Shown here piece after piece: positions 16,113-24,581 of a DNA stretch of 64,000 nucleotides; position 1 is the first letter of the stretch; the number at the start of each line of letters is the position of its first letter. The translations under genes and the position numbers were made by a program. Under the pieces are notes generated by a model. The model was not told the DNA's origin, ran no database searches, and saw only the letters and a list, made by a program, of their open reading frames with translations. The DNA is from Planctomycetota bacterium (lineage in GTDB: Bacteria > Planctomycetota > Planctomycetia > Planctomycetales > Planctomycetaceae): assembly GCA_018242525.1 (NCBI GenBank), contig JAFEBS010000045.1, positions 21,849 through 85,848 of the forward strand. The letters are read 5' to 3'.

Positions 16113-17333
16113 ATGGCTGAGGAAGCGCCACCGTCACCGCGAATTCGTCAACTGGCCTGGCTGGTCTGGATCGCTCTGGCGATTGCCATGAGTCTGGCGG
16201 TGCTGCCCAATCCCAGGAAGAATTCGGTCACCCCCGAGTATCGGAAGGCGGTCCATAATTGGATCGCGGGCGAACCGCTGTACAACATGGGCGGGTCCGG
16301 ATTCATCTACATGCCTCAAGCGGCCCTGGTGTTTGCCCCGTGGGGACTGCTTCCCGAGCACCTGGGCGAAGTGCTCTGGCGGTGGACAATTCTAGGATTG
16401 CTCGCCGCGGGCGTGTTTCGATTGACGCGGCTGGCCAGCGGAGATGATCGCTGGTTCCTGATCAACTCGGTGGCCTCGGCCGCCATGGCGGCGGGTTGCG
16501 CGCGCAACGGGCAATCGACGTTGATCATTACCGGGCTGATGATTCTGGCCGCGGCCGATGTGGGTGAAGAGCACTGGTGGCGGGCTGCAATCCTGCTGGC
16601 CCTGGCGTTCGCCTTCAAACCCGTGGCCGTCGTGTTGCTGCTGCTGGTCGCCGCGATCCATCGACCGATGCTGTGGCGGTTGGCCATCTGCCTGAGCGTG
16701 GTGGCGGTGGCCCCGTATCTGACCCAGCGCCCGGACTACGTGACGGCGCAATTGACGGCCTGTTTCGAGAATTCGCGGATTGCCTTTTCCAAAGGGGAAA
16801 CCGGATATTGGGCGCAATTGTTTGGAATGCTGAAGGTCTTTGGCCTGGATCTGCCGTCCCCGGTTCAGCAAGCGGGTCGAATGATCGCGGCCGTGGCCAC
16901 GCTGGCGGCCTGTTGGTTTTCTGCCCGTCGACTGCCCGCCGCCCGTGACGCGTTCTATCTGTATTCGCTGGCCGCCTGTTACCTGATGCTGTTCAATTCC
17001 CGCACGGAAGGGAGCACGTATGCGATGGTCGGCCCGGTCTACGGCCTGCTGCTGGCCGAAGAATGGCTCGGTCGCCGGAGAACCTGGCCCACGATCGCCT
17101 ACATCGTGGCGATTGTCACCACCGTCTTCAATTATGACCTGGCGTTGCTGGTCGTGAAAAAAGGCGAGGAAGTCTGGCTGAGTCCATTCCTGTGCGTGCT
17201 TGTGACAATCGACCTGGTCCGGAGATTGATTCGTGAATTGTCGACACTGAACTTCGAACCACCTGACCCCGAGACTGTGTACCGACGTCTGAAGTCTCAC
17301 GACTTCGGCGACAGGGGGCCGTCTGGCACTTGA
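16113..17333 (+). CDS. GT87-like polytopic membrane glycosyltransferase with repeat-encoded C-terminus
   Basis: A 406-residue integral membrane protein with about nine hydrophobic segments. The segment PLYNMGGSGFIYMPQAALVFAPWGLLP resembles the GT87/DUF2029 group (polyprenyl-phosphate mannose-dependent mannosyltransferases); an acidic Glu in EYRKAVHNWIAGEPLY fits the catalytic loop. The final 31 residues, from LSTLNFEPPDP to SHDFGDRGPSGT, are translated from two dispersed repeats (17248-17308), so the ancestral stop was probably overwritten. The ATG at 16113 has AAGGATGAATC upstream. Functionally it may act with the GT2 and deacetylase genes on the opposite strand. Confidence 0.8.
   Translation: MAEEAPPSPRIRQLAWLVWIALAIAMSLAVLPNPRKNSVTPEYRKAVHNWIAGEPLYNMGGSGFIYMPQAALVFAPWGLLPEHLGEVLWRWTILGLLAAGVFRLTRLASGDDRWFLINSVASAAMAAGCARNGQSTLIITGLMILAAADVGEEHWWRAAILLALAFAFKPVAVVLLLLVAAIHRPMLWRLAICLSVVAVAPYLTQRPDYVTAQLTACFENSRIAFSKGETGYWAQLFGMLKVFGLDLPSPVQQAGRMIAAVATLAACWFSARRLPAARDAFYLYSLAACYLMLFNSRTEGSTYAMVGPVYGLLLAEEWLGRRRTWPTIAYIVAIVTTVFNYDLALLVVKKGEEVWLSPFLCVLVTIDLVRRLIRELSTLNFEPPDPETVYRRLKSHDFGDRGPSGT
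17248..17317. repeat. Dispersed repeat arm plus reverse REP family 2 hairpin inside a CDS
   Basis: 17248-17270 matches the right arm of the 33-base inverted repeat at 1930-1962 with a few changes (ends ACCTGACCCC). 17289-17308 is a reverse family 2 hairpin (CTGAAGTC, loop TCAC, GACTTCGG) followed by GCGACAGGGGG, as at 4216-4226. Both lie in frame at the 3' end of the GT87-like gene. Confidence 0.8.
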
Positions 17334-17373
17334 CTCTGTAGAGATATAGAATGAATACAGGAGATCAAGCCCC

Positions 17374-18780
17374 ATGAACGCCCCCCGTTTGAGATCACGA
17401 CGCCAGATTCTGCAGTCCGCCGTGGCCGGATCCATGCTGTTGCCGGGGATCGTCCAGCAGTTGCTGGCGGACGACTCGGCCGCTCCCTCGGATCCGCTCG
17501 CCCCCCGCGAAAGTCATTTTCCGGCGAAGGCCCGGCATGTCATCTTTCTATTCATGACCGGCGGCGTCTCGCACGTCGATTCGTTCGATCACAAGCCGCG
17601 GCTGTACCAGGATGTCGGGAAGGAAGTCAAACTCGACCACCCCGAGATCAAGAACCGACCGGGTTATGAGCGGATCTTCCTGAAGCGGCCGCAGTGGGAG
17701 TTTTCCCGCCATGGAGACTGCGGGACTGAGGTCAGTACACTGTTTCCGCACGTGGCGGGCTGTGTCGATGATATTGCCCTGATCCGCTCGATGCACACCG
17801 ATCACTCCAACCATTACAACGCGACGCTGGGCATGCACACCGGATCATTCGCCTTCGCCCGCCCCAGCATCGGCGCCTGGACCAGCTATGGACTGGGCAC
17901 GGAAAACCGTAATCTGCCGTCGTTCGTCACGATCGCCCCCGCCCAGACCTATGCGGGGACCCAGGTCTACGCCAGCGATTTTCTTCCAGGTGCCCACCAG
18001 GGAACTCTGGTGGTGCCGGGTGCCGAGCCCATTGCCAATGTGGCTTCGCGAGTTGGCCGGTCGCAGCAGGAAAAGGAACTGGCCGCGCTGGCGCAGATGA
18101 ACAGGAAGCATCTGGCCGAACGGGCCGGGGACCCGCAACTGGCTGCCCGCATCAAGTCGTTTGAAACGGCCTTCGGGATGCAGATGGCGGTTCCGGATGC
18201 CTTCGACCTGAAGTCCGAAACAGATGCGACACTGCAGTTGTACGGGCTGGAACGAGGAAATTCGGCCGGGTTTGGCTGGCAATGCCTGATGGCGCGGCGG
18301 CTGGTGGAACGGGGAGTCCGATTTGTCGAATTGATCGACACCGGCTCGTCGGGCAACTGGGATTCGCACGGCGACATGATGGATCACGCGCGCCTGGCGA
18401 AAAACGTCGACCAGCCGATCGCCGCCCTGTTAAAGGACCTGAAGTCGCGCGGCCTGTTCGACGAAACCCTGGTGGTCTGGACGACTGAGTTCGGTCGGAC
18501 TCCGTTCAATAACACGGCCGACGCGAAGGGGCGTGAACACCACAACTGGGCGTTTTCGTCGTGGCTGGCCGGCGGCGGGGTGAAGCGGGGCATGGTGCAT
18601 GGCGAAACCGATGAGTATGGCATTCGCGTTGCCAGAGACGGAGTTCACGTCCATGACTTCCACGCGACGATCCTGCACCTGATGGGCCTGGACCACACCC
18701 GCCTGACCTACCGTCACAGCGGCCGCGATTTCCGGCTGACCGATGTCCATGGCAACGTGATCAGGGAACTGATTGCCTGA
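17374..18780 (+). CDS. DUF1501 protein, Tat-exported
   Basis: A 468-residue member of the DUF1501 family, a planctomycete-rich relative of the alkaline phosphatase/sulfatase fold. The signal contains SRRQILQSAVAGSM. Typical blocks are VIFLFMTGGVSHVDSFDHKP, DDIALIRSMHTD, ENRNLPSFV, LARRLVERGVRFVEL, VVWTTEFGRTP and HDFHATILHLMGLDH. It has no sulfatase CxPxR. The biochemical activity of the family is not established. The ATG at 17374 follows AGGAGATC. Unlike the copy at 49728 it has no DUF1549 partner, and its 3' side is a decayed region. Confidence 0.93.
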   Translation: MNAPRLRSRRQILQSAVAGSMLLPGIVQQLLADDSAAPSDPLAPRESHFPAKARHVIFLFMTGGVSHVDSFDHKPRLYQDVGKEVKLDHPEIKNRPGYERIFLKRPQWEFSRHGDCGTEVSTLFPHVAGCVDDIALIRSMHTDHSNHYNATLGMHTGSFAFARPSIGAWTSYGLGTENRNLPSFVTIAPAQTYAGTQVYASDFLPGAHQGTLVVPGAEPIANVASRVGRSQQEKELAALAQMNRKHLAERAGDPQLAARIKSFETAFGMQMAVPDAFDLKSETDATLQLYGLERGNSAGFGWQCLMARRLVERGVRFVELIDTGSSGNWDSHGDMMDHARLAKNVDQPIAALLKDLKSRGLFDETLVVWTTEFGRTPFNNTADAKGREHHNWAFSSWLAGGGVKRGMVHGETDEYGIRVARDGVHVHDFHATILHLMGLDHTRLTYRHSGRDFRLTDVHGNVIRELIA

Positions 18781-19432
18781 CCGTGCTGCAGATCGTGCTT
18801 ATGAAGACGATCTTCCTTGGTTGGGATCTCGCTTGAACCAGGCATCAACACCCAACTTGGCATCGGCGTGTCCCGCTACAGGCTCGTGCCAGGTTGCGAG
18901 GGCGCGGCGATCACCAAGTGTCCCGCCCTCGGGTAAGCGGCTGGTTGCTTCGTGATGTGCAATCACCCACTTTGACGGACTCATCTCTTCGGAAAGCGAC
19001 CCCTTCCGCCACTGTCGTGCCTACCGTTGCTCCGGTCGTCGAATCAACCGATCGTACAGGAATCGAGCGAAATCCAATCGTTGGAAAAGTCGTCGGACGA
19101 TGATGCTGTACCAATTCACCGGGTGCACTGGAAAGTTCGGTGTAAGTCGGACTTGTCGGGGTTGACTCAAGCGGATGCTGTGCAGATTTCGGTGAGTTTT
19201 CCGTGTTGTGGGCGCGTGTCGGGCCGTGTGATTGTGCGACGCCGTGGTGGCGAGCAGTCGGCAGGATCAGTTGTCATTCCTGCGACATTGGATTTTGGAA
19301 GAGTGTATTCTGATTGCCCCGTTATTGTGCGACGCGTGATCTTGCAGCTTGGCCACGACTTGCAAGAAGTCGACCGTGTTTCTTGCGATCGGACTGCGAA
19401 GCACTCTCAACACGTTCTGCTGAGAACAAAGG
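18781..19432. other. Long gene-poor interval
   Basis: About 650 bases between the DUF1501 gene and the metallophosphoesterase gene. It shows a possible gene remnant (19027-19470 frame, listed separately) and a 61-codon minus-strand frame at 18799-18984 without family resemblance or ribosome-binding site. It looks like eroded sequence. Confidence 0.6.
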
Positions 19433-19470
19433 TCATTGCATTGGCCTTAACATTGCAGGATCTGGTCTGA
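19027..19470 (+). pseudogene. Possible DUF1573-like remnant
   Basis: The frame contains PATLDFGRVYSDCPVIVRRVIL, preceded by a Val/Arg-rich strand pattern, which recalls the IDFG-V-x(5)-RTV core of DUF1573/ASPM-SPD-2-type Ig domains common in planctomycete secreted proteins. There is no signal peptide, the only upstream start is a TTG without a ribosome-binding site, and the frame overlaps the 3' end of the convergent metallophosphoesterase gene. I read it as a truncated leftover; a chance frame is the alternative. Confidence 0.3.
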
Positions 19471-20641
19471 CAGCAATCAGCTTTGTCACTTCTGGCGGAC
19501 AATTGTACCGAAGCGGCTCTTTGCCGCTGATGCCGCGTGAGACATACATCAGCGTTGGCTCGCGCCAGAAGACTCCGGCAGAATACTGGCATCCATATCG
19601 ACTGGGGGAATAGATCGGGCCGAGAATCGGCAGTCGAATCTGGCCGCCGTGGGTGTGTCCCGCGAGCATCAGGTGGATGCCATGACTGCGAGCCCAGTCA
19701 ATGTTGTCGGGGGTGTGGCTGATCAGGATCCGCAAGGCGTCGGGAGGGAACTGCGAGATGTCTGCGTGAGATCCCATCCACGGGGTTTCGTCGCCGCACA
19801 GGATCAGCGGCGGTGCGGTGGGTTGATCCGGTCGGGTCAGTGTCACCGGTTGCGATGCTACATCGGTCCAACCGAGACGGATAAACTCGCGCCGCGTCTG
19901 CTCCGGATCCAGATACCAGTCGTGATTGCCCAGGACGAAGAACTGGCCGAGCGGGGCTTTTAATCGGCCCAGTGTTTCCGGAAGCCAGGTCAGCAGGTCT
20001 TGATCGTCGAGCAGATCTCCGCTGAAGACAAACAAGTCCGGTTGCAGGGCGGCGGCCTGATCGCAGACCGCCTCGAAGTAAGCACGATTGATCCGGCCGC
20101 AGAAATGAAAATCGCTGAGGTGAACGATCGACAGTCCCTCCCAGCACGCGGGCAGACAGGGCAGGTGATACGTCCTGGTGCTGACCTCGATCGTGAACTG
20201 TTCGTTACCGGGGAGCGCCGCCAGGCGACCCCAGCGTCGTCGGGTTCCAATCAATCGCAACTGCCAGTCGGGCGATGTGCGCAGGTCCACCAGTTGGCTG
20301 CTGACGGACAGTTCGCAGGCGGGGCGATACCGCCAGTAACGAACCGTGGAAGATATCAGCAGGCACGCCCCGACGATTCCCAGAGCGATCGGTGGCCACC
20401 AGGCGGGATGGATGTCTGACCAGGAATGCTCCTGGCAGATTTGAGGCCCTAATCCGTAGAGCAGTACGAGTGGATAGATGGTAATCAGGACCAGGTTCAA
20501 GGTCTTGTCGGCAAAAACGAATTCCCTGGGGAGTCGCAGCGCGCACATCCAGTTAACGCAGATCGCCATGATCTTGGCAAAGCCAACCGACAGTATGAAC
20601 AGTGCGACGAGGGAAACGATGGCCACGAGTCCTTTCTGCAC
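19433..20641 (-). CDS. Membrane-anchored metallophosphoesterase
   Basis: A calcineurin-like phosphoesterase of 402 residues. The N-terminal 110 residues hold about three membrane helices. The catalytic domain shows all metal motifs: LSDFHFCG, FSGDLLDDQD, LGNHDWY and AGHTHGGQ. It resembles the YaeI/LpxG-type group, some members of which hydrolyse UDP-2,3-diacylglucosamine, but the substrate here is unknown. The start is uncertain: GTG at 20641, or the GTG at 20626 that follows AAAGGA closely. It lies downstream of the glutathione peroxidase gene with a hairpin between them. Confidence 0.88.
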   Translation of the reverse strand: MQKGLVAIVSLVALFILSVGFAKIMAICVNWMCALRLPREFVFADKTLNLVLITIYPLVLLYGLGPQICQEHSWSDIHPAWWPPIALGIVGACLLISSTVRYWRYRPACELSVSSQLVDLRTSPDWQLRLIGTRRRWGRLAALPGNEQFTIEVSTRTYHLPCLPACWEGLSIVHLSDFHFCGRINRAYFEAVCDQAAALQPDLFVFSGDLLDDQDLLTWLPETLGRLKAPLGQFFVLGNHDWYLDPEQTRREFIRLGWTDVASQPVTLTRPDQPTAPPLILCGDETPWMGSHADISQFPPDALRILISHTPDNIDWARSHGIHLMLAGHTHGGQIRLPILGPIYSPSRYGCQYSAGVFWREPTLMYVSRGISGKEPLRYNCPPEVTKLIAVRPDPAMLRPMQ

Positions 20642-20650
20642 TCAACAGAA

Positions 20651-20682
20651 ATGAAGCCCGGCCTTCGAGAAAGCCGGGCTTC
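20651..20682 (-). terminator. Hairpin terminator after glutathione peroxidase
   Basis: GAAGCCCGGC pairs with GCCGGGCTTC around a 10-base loop. Read on the minus strand it is followed by ATTTCTGTT. The shared GCCGGGCTTCATTT pattern is seen again at 33651-33675. Confidence 0.6.
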
Positions 20683-20736
20683 CACAATTCGATCCGTCGT
20701 ACATGACTGGATTTGCAAACAATCAGGCACAAGACA

Positions 20737-21315
20737 CTACTTGGCAGACTTCGCCAGTTCGGCTTCGATCGCCTTGACGACATCGGGTGCGTCCGGCTTC
20801 ACACCGGTCCCGAAGCGGGCAACGATCGAGCCATCGCGACCGATCAGGAATTTCTCGAAGTTCCACTTGATGTCGCCAGCAAACTTGGGATCCGTTTCCT
20901 TCTGTGTCAGCGTCTTGTAGACGGGCGAGGCATCGGCGCCGTTGACATCAATCTTGGCGAACATGTCAAACGAAACGTTGTACTTCGACTGGCAGAACTT
21001 GACGATATCTTCCTCGGTGCCCGGTTCCTGGGAACCGAACTGGTTGCAGGGGAATCCGAGGACGGCCAGTCCCTTGTCTTTATACTTCGCGTTCAGGGAT
21101 TCGAGTTGTTCATACTGCGGAGTCGCCCCGCAGCGGCTGGCGACGTTCACAACCAGCAGGACTTTGCCCTGGTACTTGGACAGGTCGACTTCTTCACCTT
21201 TGATCGACTTCACTTTGTGGTTGAGCACCGGGGACACCTTTTCAGCGGCGGGGATGGAACCGGCGGTCATGGTGATCGCGACTCCAGCGAACAGGCAGGC
21301 GGCAAACATTCTCAT
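20737..21315 (-). CDS. Exported Cys-type glutathione peroxidase
   Basis: A 192-residue thiol peroxidase that reduces peroxides. It has a signal peptide (about residues 1-24, ending IPAA), so it works outside the cytoplasm. The peroxidatic Cys62 is in NVASRCGATPQY; the conserved FPCNQFGSQEPG and WNFEKFLI blocks complete the active site. Cys in VKFCQSKYNV fits the resolving Cys of thioredoxin-dependent members, so thioredoxin-like proteins and not glutathione may be the reductant. The start ATG at 21315 follows AGGAG by nine bases. Confidence 0.95.
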   Translation of the reverse strand: MRMFAACLFAGVAITMTAGSIPAAEKVSPVLNHKVKSIKGEEVDLSKYQGKVLLVVNVASRCGATPQYEQLESLNAKYKDKGLAVLGFPCNQFGSQEPGTEEDIVKFCQSKYNVSFDMFAKIDVNGADASPVYKTLTQKETDPKFAGDIKWNFEKFLIGRDGSIVARFGTGVKPDAPDVVKAIEAELAKSAK

Positions 21316-21515
21316 CGGCAGAGACTCCTGGCGGGAACCGGCAACCGCGCAAAGGATTCGCCCGCCCTGGGCGATTCACGCGGAACGCTGGTAGTGTAAC
21401 CATCTGCTGCAGATTGGCCAACAACCACCCGGAACAGAAGGTTATGAAGTCCACGACATGGCCGTGCCGATGGAGCCCTCGCACGAGATGGCCCCGTCGA
21501 ACAAATCCTGTGTTG

Positions 21516-21989
21516 CTACACGTCGTTCCGAAAAATCTGTTCCATGACGGTGTAACCCGCATCACGAAAACCGAAGTGGCGGTAGGCTGACTGAGCCCGC
21601 TGGTTGTGGGTCTCGACGTACAATCGCAGTCCAATGACTTCGGGGGAGTTCCGGGCCAGTTGCTCCAGGTGCTGGTAGAGCGAGCGGAAGGCACCGCGGT
21701 GGCGGAATTCAGGTAACACGTAGACACTTTGCAGCCACCAGATTTCGCCGTTTCGCCAGTCGCTCCATTCGCGAGTGTGCATGATCTGACCGATGACAGT
21801 TCCATTCTCCGTGGCGACGAAATAGCGACCGTGCTTTGGATCTGCCAGCAGAGCACGCGCTCCCGCGTTGATTGTTTCGGGGTTCAGTGATTTGCCTTCG
21901 GTTTCCGCCGCCAGGCGGCTGTTGAATTCGGCGATCACTTCCCAGTCTTCGACTCGAGCGGTGCGGATTTCGAACTCGCTATTTGGCAT
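21516..21989 (-). CDS. GNAT-family N-acetyltransferase
   Basis: A 157-residue acetyl-CoA-dependent transferase. Beta strands and motif A are clear: IWWLQSVYVLPEFRHRGAF gives the RxxGA pyrophosphate-binding loop, and LYVETHNQRAQSAYRHFGF is motif B with the usual A-x-x-x-Y-x-x-x-GF. The ATG at 21989 has a strong GGAGGA seven bases upstream, which rules out the start 12 codons earlier. The substrate is unknown. It stands as a single gene. Confidence 0.9.
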   Translation of the reverse strand: MPNSEFEIRTARVEDWEVIAEFNSRLAAETEGKSLNPETINAGARALLADPKHGRYFVATENGTVIGQIMHTREWSDWRNGEIWWLQSVYVLPEFRHRGAFRSLYQHLEQLARNSPEVIGLRLYVETHNQRAQSAYRHFGFRDAGYTVMEQIFRNDV

Positions 21990-22444
21990 CGACGATTCCT
22001 CCAACAACCGTAATTCCCATCGCAAGCCGTTACGGCGTGACCGCGACGATCAGACAATTTCACAAACACAAACATGATGACGCCAGCGACATTGTCAGGA
22101 CTTGGCCAAGGGGCCATTTTCTGGCATGCGGCTGCATCGGAGTCTTTGCATCCCATCCAGTCGTTACGCACAGCGCGGTTGGCCCCTGACAGTTTGACGA
22201 ATCCGCAGAAGCGACGCCAATCGGCAAAACTTGCCGGGTCAAAATGGCGATATTGAAACGCGTGGGGAACTTTTGACGGCCACCAGCGCAACGGTCAACT
22301 TTGCTCCCCTCAGGCTAAGCATCGAAATCAGAAACCACAACCGCCATTGATGAATGGGGTTGCAACCGATGCCCAGGATGCAGAACCGGTCCAGGACGAC
22401 CCGCGTTATCACAAATTCCTTTTCGCGGATCGGAAGGAGCAATC
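21990..22444. other. Divergent intergenic region
   Basis: Between the minus-strand GNAT gene and the plus-strand coiled-coil gene. No repeat, RNA or gene is recognised; it should hold promoters for both sides. Confidence 0.6.
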
Positions 22445-23701
22445 GTGTACACATCAGAAGGTGCAAAAATGCGATCGATCGAGAACCAGTTGGCAGATCA
22501 ACAAAAACAGTCATGGCTCATGTTGGTGGGTGGCATTACCCTGGGCTTCGTCGGCTTCCATTTCATGATGGCCCGGCCGATGGCGCGTGAGATGGAAAAG
22601 GTCCAGCGGGACCTGGCCCAAGTTGAACAGCGGATGCAGGATCTCGTCGGTGCCAAGGACGAAGTTTGGGAAGCCAACAGCCTGCTTTCCAGTTTGAAGG
22701 CCCAACAGGGCCAGATCGCCGAAGCTCGGACCGCTCTGCAGAGCATTCGGGAATTGCGCGGCGATCTGATTGAAGAGTCCGCTCGTAACGATGAAGCCAC
22801 GAAATCGTTGGATCTGGTCGCCGGACTGCAGGCACGGATTATTGATCAGCAACCGGCCGCAGAAGTGGCGGGGGCTTCATTTGAGCAGATGAAATCGCTG
22901 CAAGACACACTGACAGAACAGGTTGAGGCGAACAAGGCGGCGTCCGTGACCCTCACGGAAATCATCGCCTTGAACGCGGAACTGCGACAGCAGGCCAAGG
23001 ACCTGGAACTGTCCAAGGCCGCCTTGGGCGAGTTAATTCAGGTGGCTCAACAGTTGCGTGAGCAGAATCCCGGATTGGAACAGGCGAAGAATGGACTGGC
23101 CGGTTTGTCGAACCTCAAGTCAGGCCTGACGAAGGCAGCCGAGAATATCGACATGGCCCAGACGGTTTCCGATCAGCTGGTTTCGCTGGAAAATCGGCTG
23201 GTTGATGGTGGCAAGTCGGTCGAAGCGGCGTCGGAACGCGCCGATCAACTGATCGCGTTGAACCAGAAACTGGAAAGCCAGGAACTGAATGTTGCCGTCT
23301 CGCAGCAGAATCTGACCGGCCTGTTGCGAATCCAGAATGAGCTGGTTGGCGAAACGAAATCGGTGGCGGACGCGGTTCAGACGCTGGAAGTTTTGACCGG
23401 TTTTCGCGAAGAGTTCATTTCGCAGATCCAGGTCCTGGGCGAGATGCACCGAAGCCTCCTGGAAATCAGCATGATGGAAAACACCATGGTGAAGGTTTCC
23501 CGAATGATGAAGCCGCTGGTTGAGCTTGGCAACCTGCGACGCCTGAGCGACGATGAACTGCGTCAGGCCGCCCGATTTGTTCTCGACGGACGCACTGCAA
23601 CTCGGATTTCGCGGAATTCCCTGGAATCTCGATCGGGGCCGGTTTCTGCCGAAGCCGTTGAAAACACGAGCGTCGTTCCGACCCCTGACGATCTGGAATA
23701 G
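22445..23701 (+). CDS. Membrane-anchored coiled-coil protein
   Basis: A 418-residue protein with one N-terminal membrane helix (about 25-45, WLMLVGGITLGFVGFHFMM) and then some 300 residues of Leu/Glu/Gln-rich heptads, for example LAQVEQRMQDL and LTEIIALNAELRQQAKDLELS. No known domain is visible. A role as an envelope spacer or scaffold is inferred. The GTG at 22445 has GGAAGGAG five bases upstream and is preferred; an ATG at 22469 is possible. A similar architecture recurs at 47871. A terminator follows, separating it from the lipid cluster. Confidence 0.82.
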   Translation: MYTSEGAKMRSIENQLADQQKQSWLMLVGGITLGFVGFHFMMARPMAREMEKVQRDLAQVEQRMQDLVGAKDEVWEANSLLSSLKAQQGQIAEARTALQSIRELRGDLIEESARNDEATKSLDLVAGLQARIIDQQPAAEVAGASFEQMKSLQDTLTEQVEANKAASVTLTEIIALNAELRQQAKDLELSKAALGELIQVAQQLREQNPGLEQAKNGLAGLSNLKSGLTKAAENIDMAQTVSDQLVSLENRLVDGGKSVEAASERADQLIALNQKLESQELNVAVSQQNLTGLLRIQNELVGETKSVADAVQTLEVLTGFREEFISQIQVLGEMHRSLLEISMMENTMVKVSRMMKPLVELGNLRRLSDDELRQAARFVLDGRTATRISRNSLESRSGPVSAEAVENTSVVPTPDDLE

Positions 23702-23738
23702 TTGAATTAGCGAAGCTGGATCAAGTTCGCAGCCGATT

Positions 23739-23786
23739 CTCGACTGGGTGACGGAACTTCTGTCACTCAGTCGAGTTATTTCATTT
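23739..23786 (+). terminator. Rho-independent terminator after the coiled-coil gene
   Basis: CTCGACTG pairs with CAGTCGAG and GGTGAC with GTCACT around a nine-base loop, followed by TTATTTCATTT. Confidence 0.8.
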
Positions 23787-23937
23787 GTAGAGCCATCAAA
23801 CGGAGGTGCTGGAGGTCGGCTGGTGGTGAGAAGGCAGGTTGGGAAGTTGGCGCCGCTCACGTCAGTGTCAATAAGTTGTGTTGATGCGTGAGTGCCACAA
23901 CGCATCAAAACACTCGGATTCACACCCGGGTTCTCAG

Positions 23938-23966
23938 TTGTAGGGGCATTGGCGGCCTAATAGAAT
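23938..23966 (+). promoter_or_regulatory. Candidate sigma-70-type promoter of the lipid cluster
   Basis: TTGTAG, 17-base spacer, TAGAAT. The -10 matches five of six consensus bases, the -35 three of six. It lies 58 bases upstream of the first hotdog gene and after the preceding terminator. Confidence 0.4.
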
Positions 23967-24023
23967 GTCGCGATTCGCCGTTTCCCGATCTTGATCGTTT
24001 GTTGGCACAATTGGATTACCCGG

Positions 24024-24497
24024 ATGCGATTTTTGTTGATTGATCGGATTACGGAACTTGTGCCGCACAAATCGATCTCAGCGGTCAAGAATTTGTCGCT
24101 TGCCGAAGAGTATCTGGCAGATCACTTTCCGGGTTTTCCCGTGATGCCCGGAGTATTGATGCTGGAAGCGCTCGTCCAGGCGGGGGGATGGTTGATACGA
24201 GGTTCTGAAGACTTTGCGCATAGTGCGATCCTGCTGAAAGAGGTTCGCGCGATTCGATACAACAATTTTGTTTCTCCGGGAAACACGTTGAAGGTGGACT
24301 TGACCGTTCGCAAGCAGGCCGGACAGTTGTGGGAGTTCAACGGGAACGGGACTGTGAACGGCAATTCGGCAGTTTCCGCCCGGCTGACATTGGAAGCCCT
24401 GAATTTGTCGGATCGGAATCCCGAACTGGCCACATCGGATGCTGTCCGCCGTGAGACCTACCGGAACATCTACCGGCAAATTTGGACCCCAGCCTGA
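24024..24497 (+). CDS. FabZ-like hotdog 3-hydroxyacyl-ACP dehydratase (first copy)
   Basis: A 157-residue hotdog-fold protein that would dehydrate 3-hydroxyacyl-ACP. The active-site block is DHFPGFPVMPGVLMLEALVQ, with the catalytic His and Glu in the FabZ positions, and LLIDRITELVPH is the usual FabZ opening. Start is the ATG at 24024; eleven extra codons upstream are not family-like. It opens the cluster with FabG, ACP, a second hotdog protein, KAS and a hydrolase. The C-terminal 25 residues (RRETYRNIYRQIW) extend past standard FabZ. Confidence 0.9.
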   Translation: MRFLLIDRITELVPHKSISAVKNLSLAEEYLADHFPGFPVMPGVLMLEALVQAGGWLIRGSEDFAHSAILLKEVRAIRYNNFVSPGNTLKVDLTVRKQAGQLWEFNGNGTVNGNSAVSARLTLEALNLSDRNPELATSDAVRRETYRNIYRQIWTPA

Positions 24498-24581
24498 CGG
24501 TGGTTTAGATAGAGTTTTTCAGAGTGTTGGTCAACGGGCGAAGATGAACGACCGGGCAGCCGCAAAAGGAATTTGAATTTG

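Larger units (their letters stand above)
23702..24023. other. Intergenic region before the lipid cluster
   Basis: Holds the terminator of the coiled-coil gene (23739-23786) and a candidate promoter (23938-23966) for the lipid cluster. No gene is supported. Confidence 0.6.

Noticed and set aside
17330..17352. Promoter TTGACT...TAGAAT before the DUF1501 gene
   Set aside because: Spacing between the hexamers is only 11 bases.
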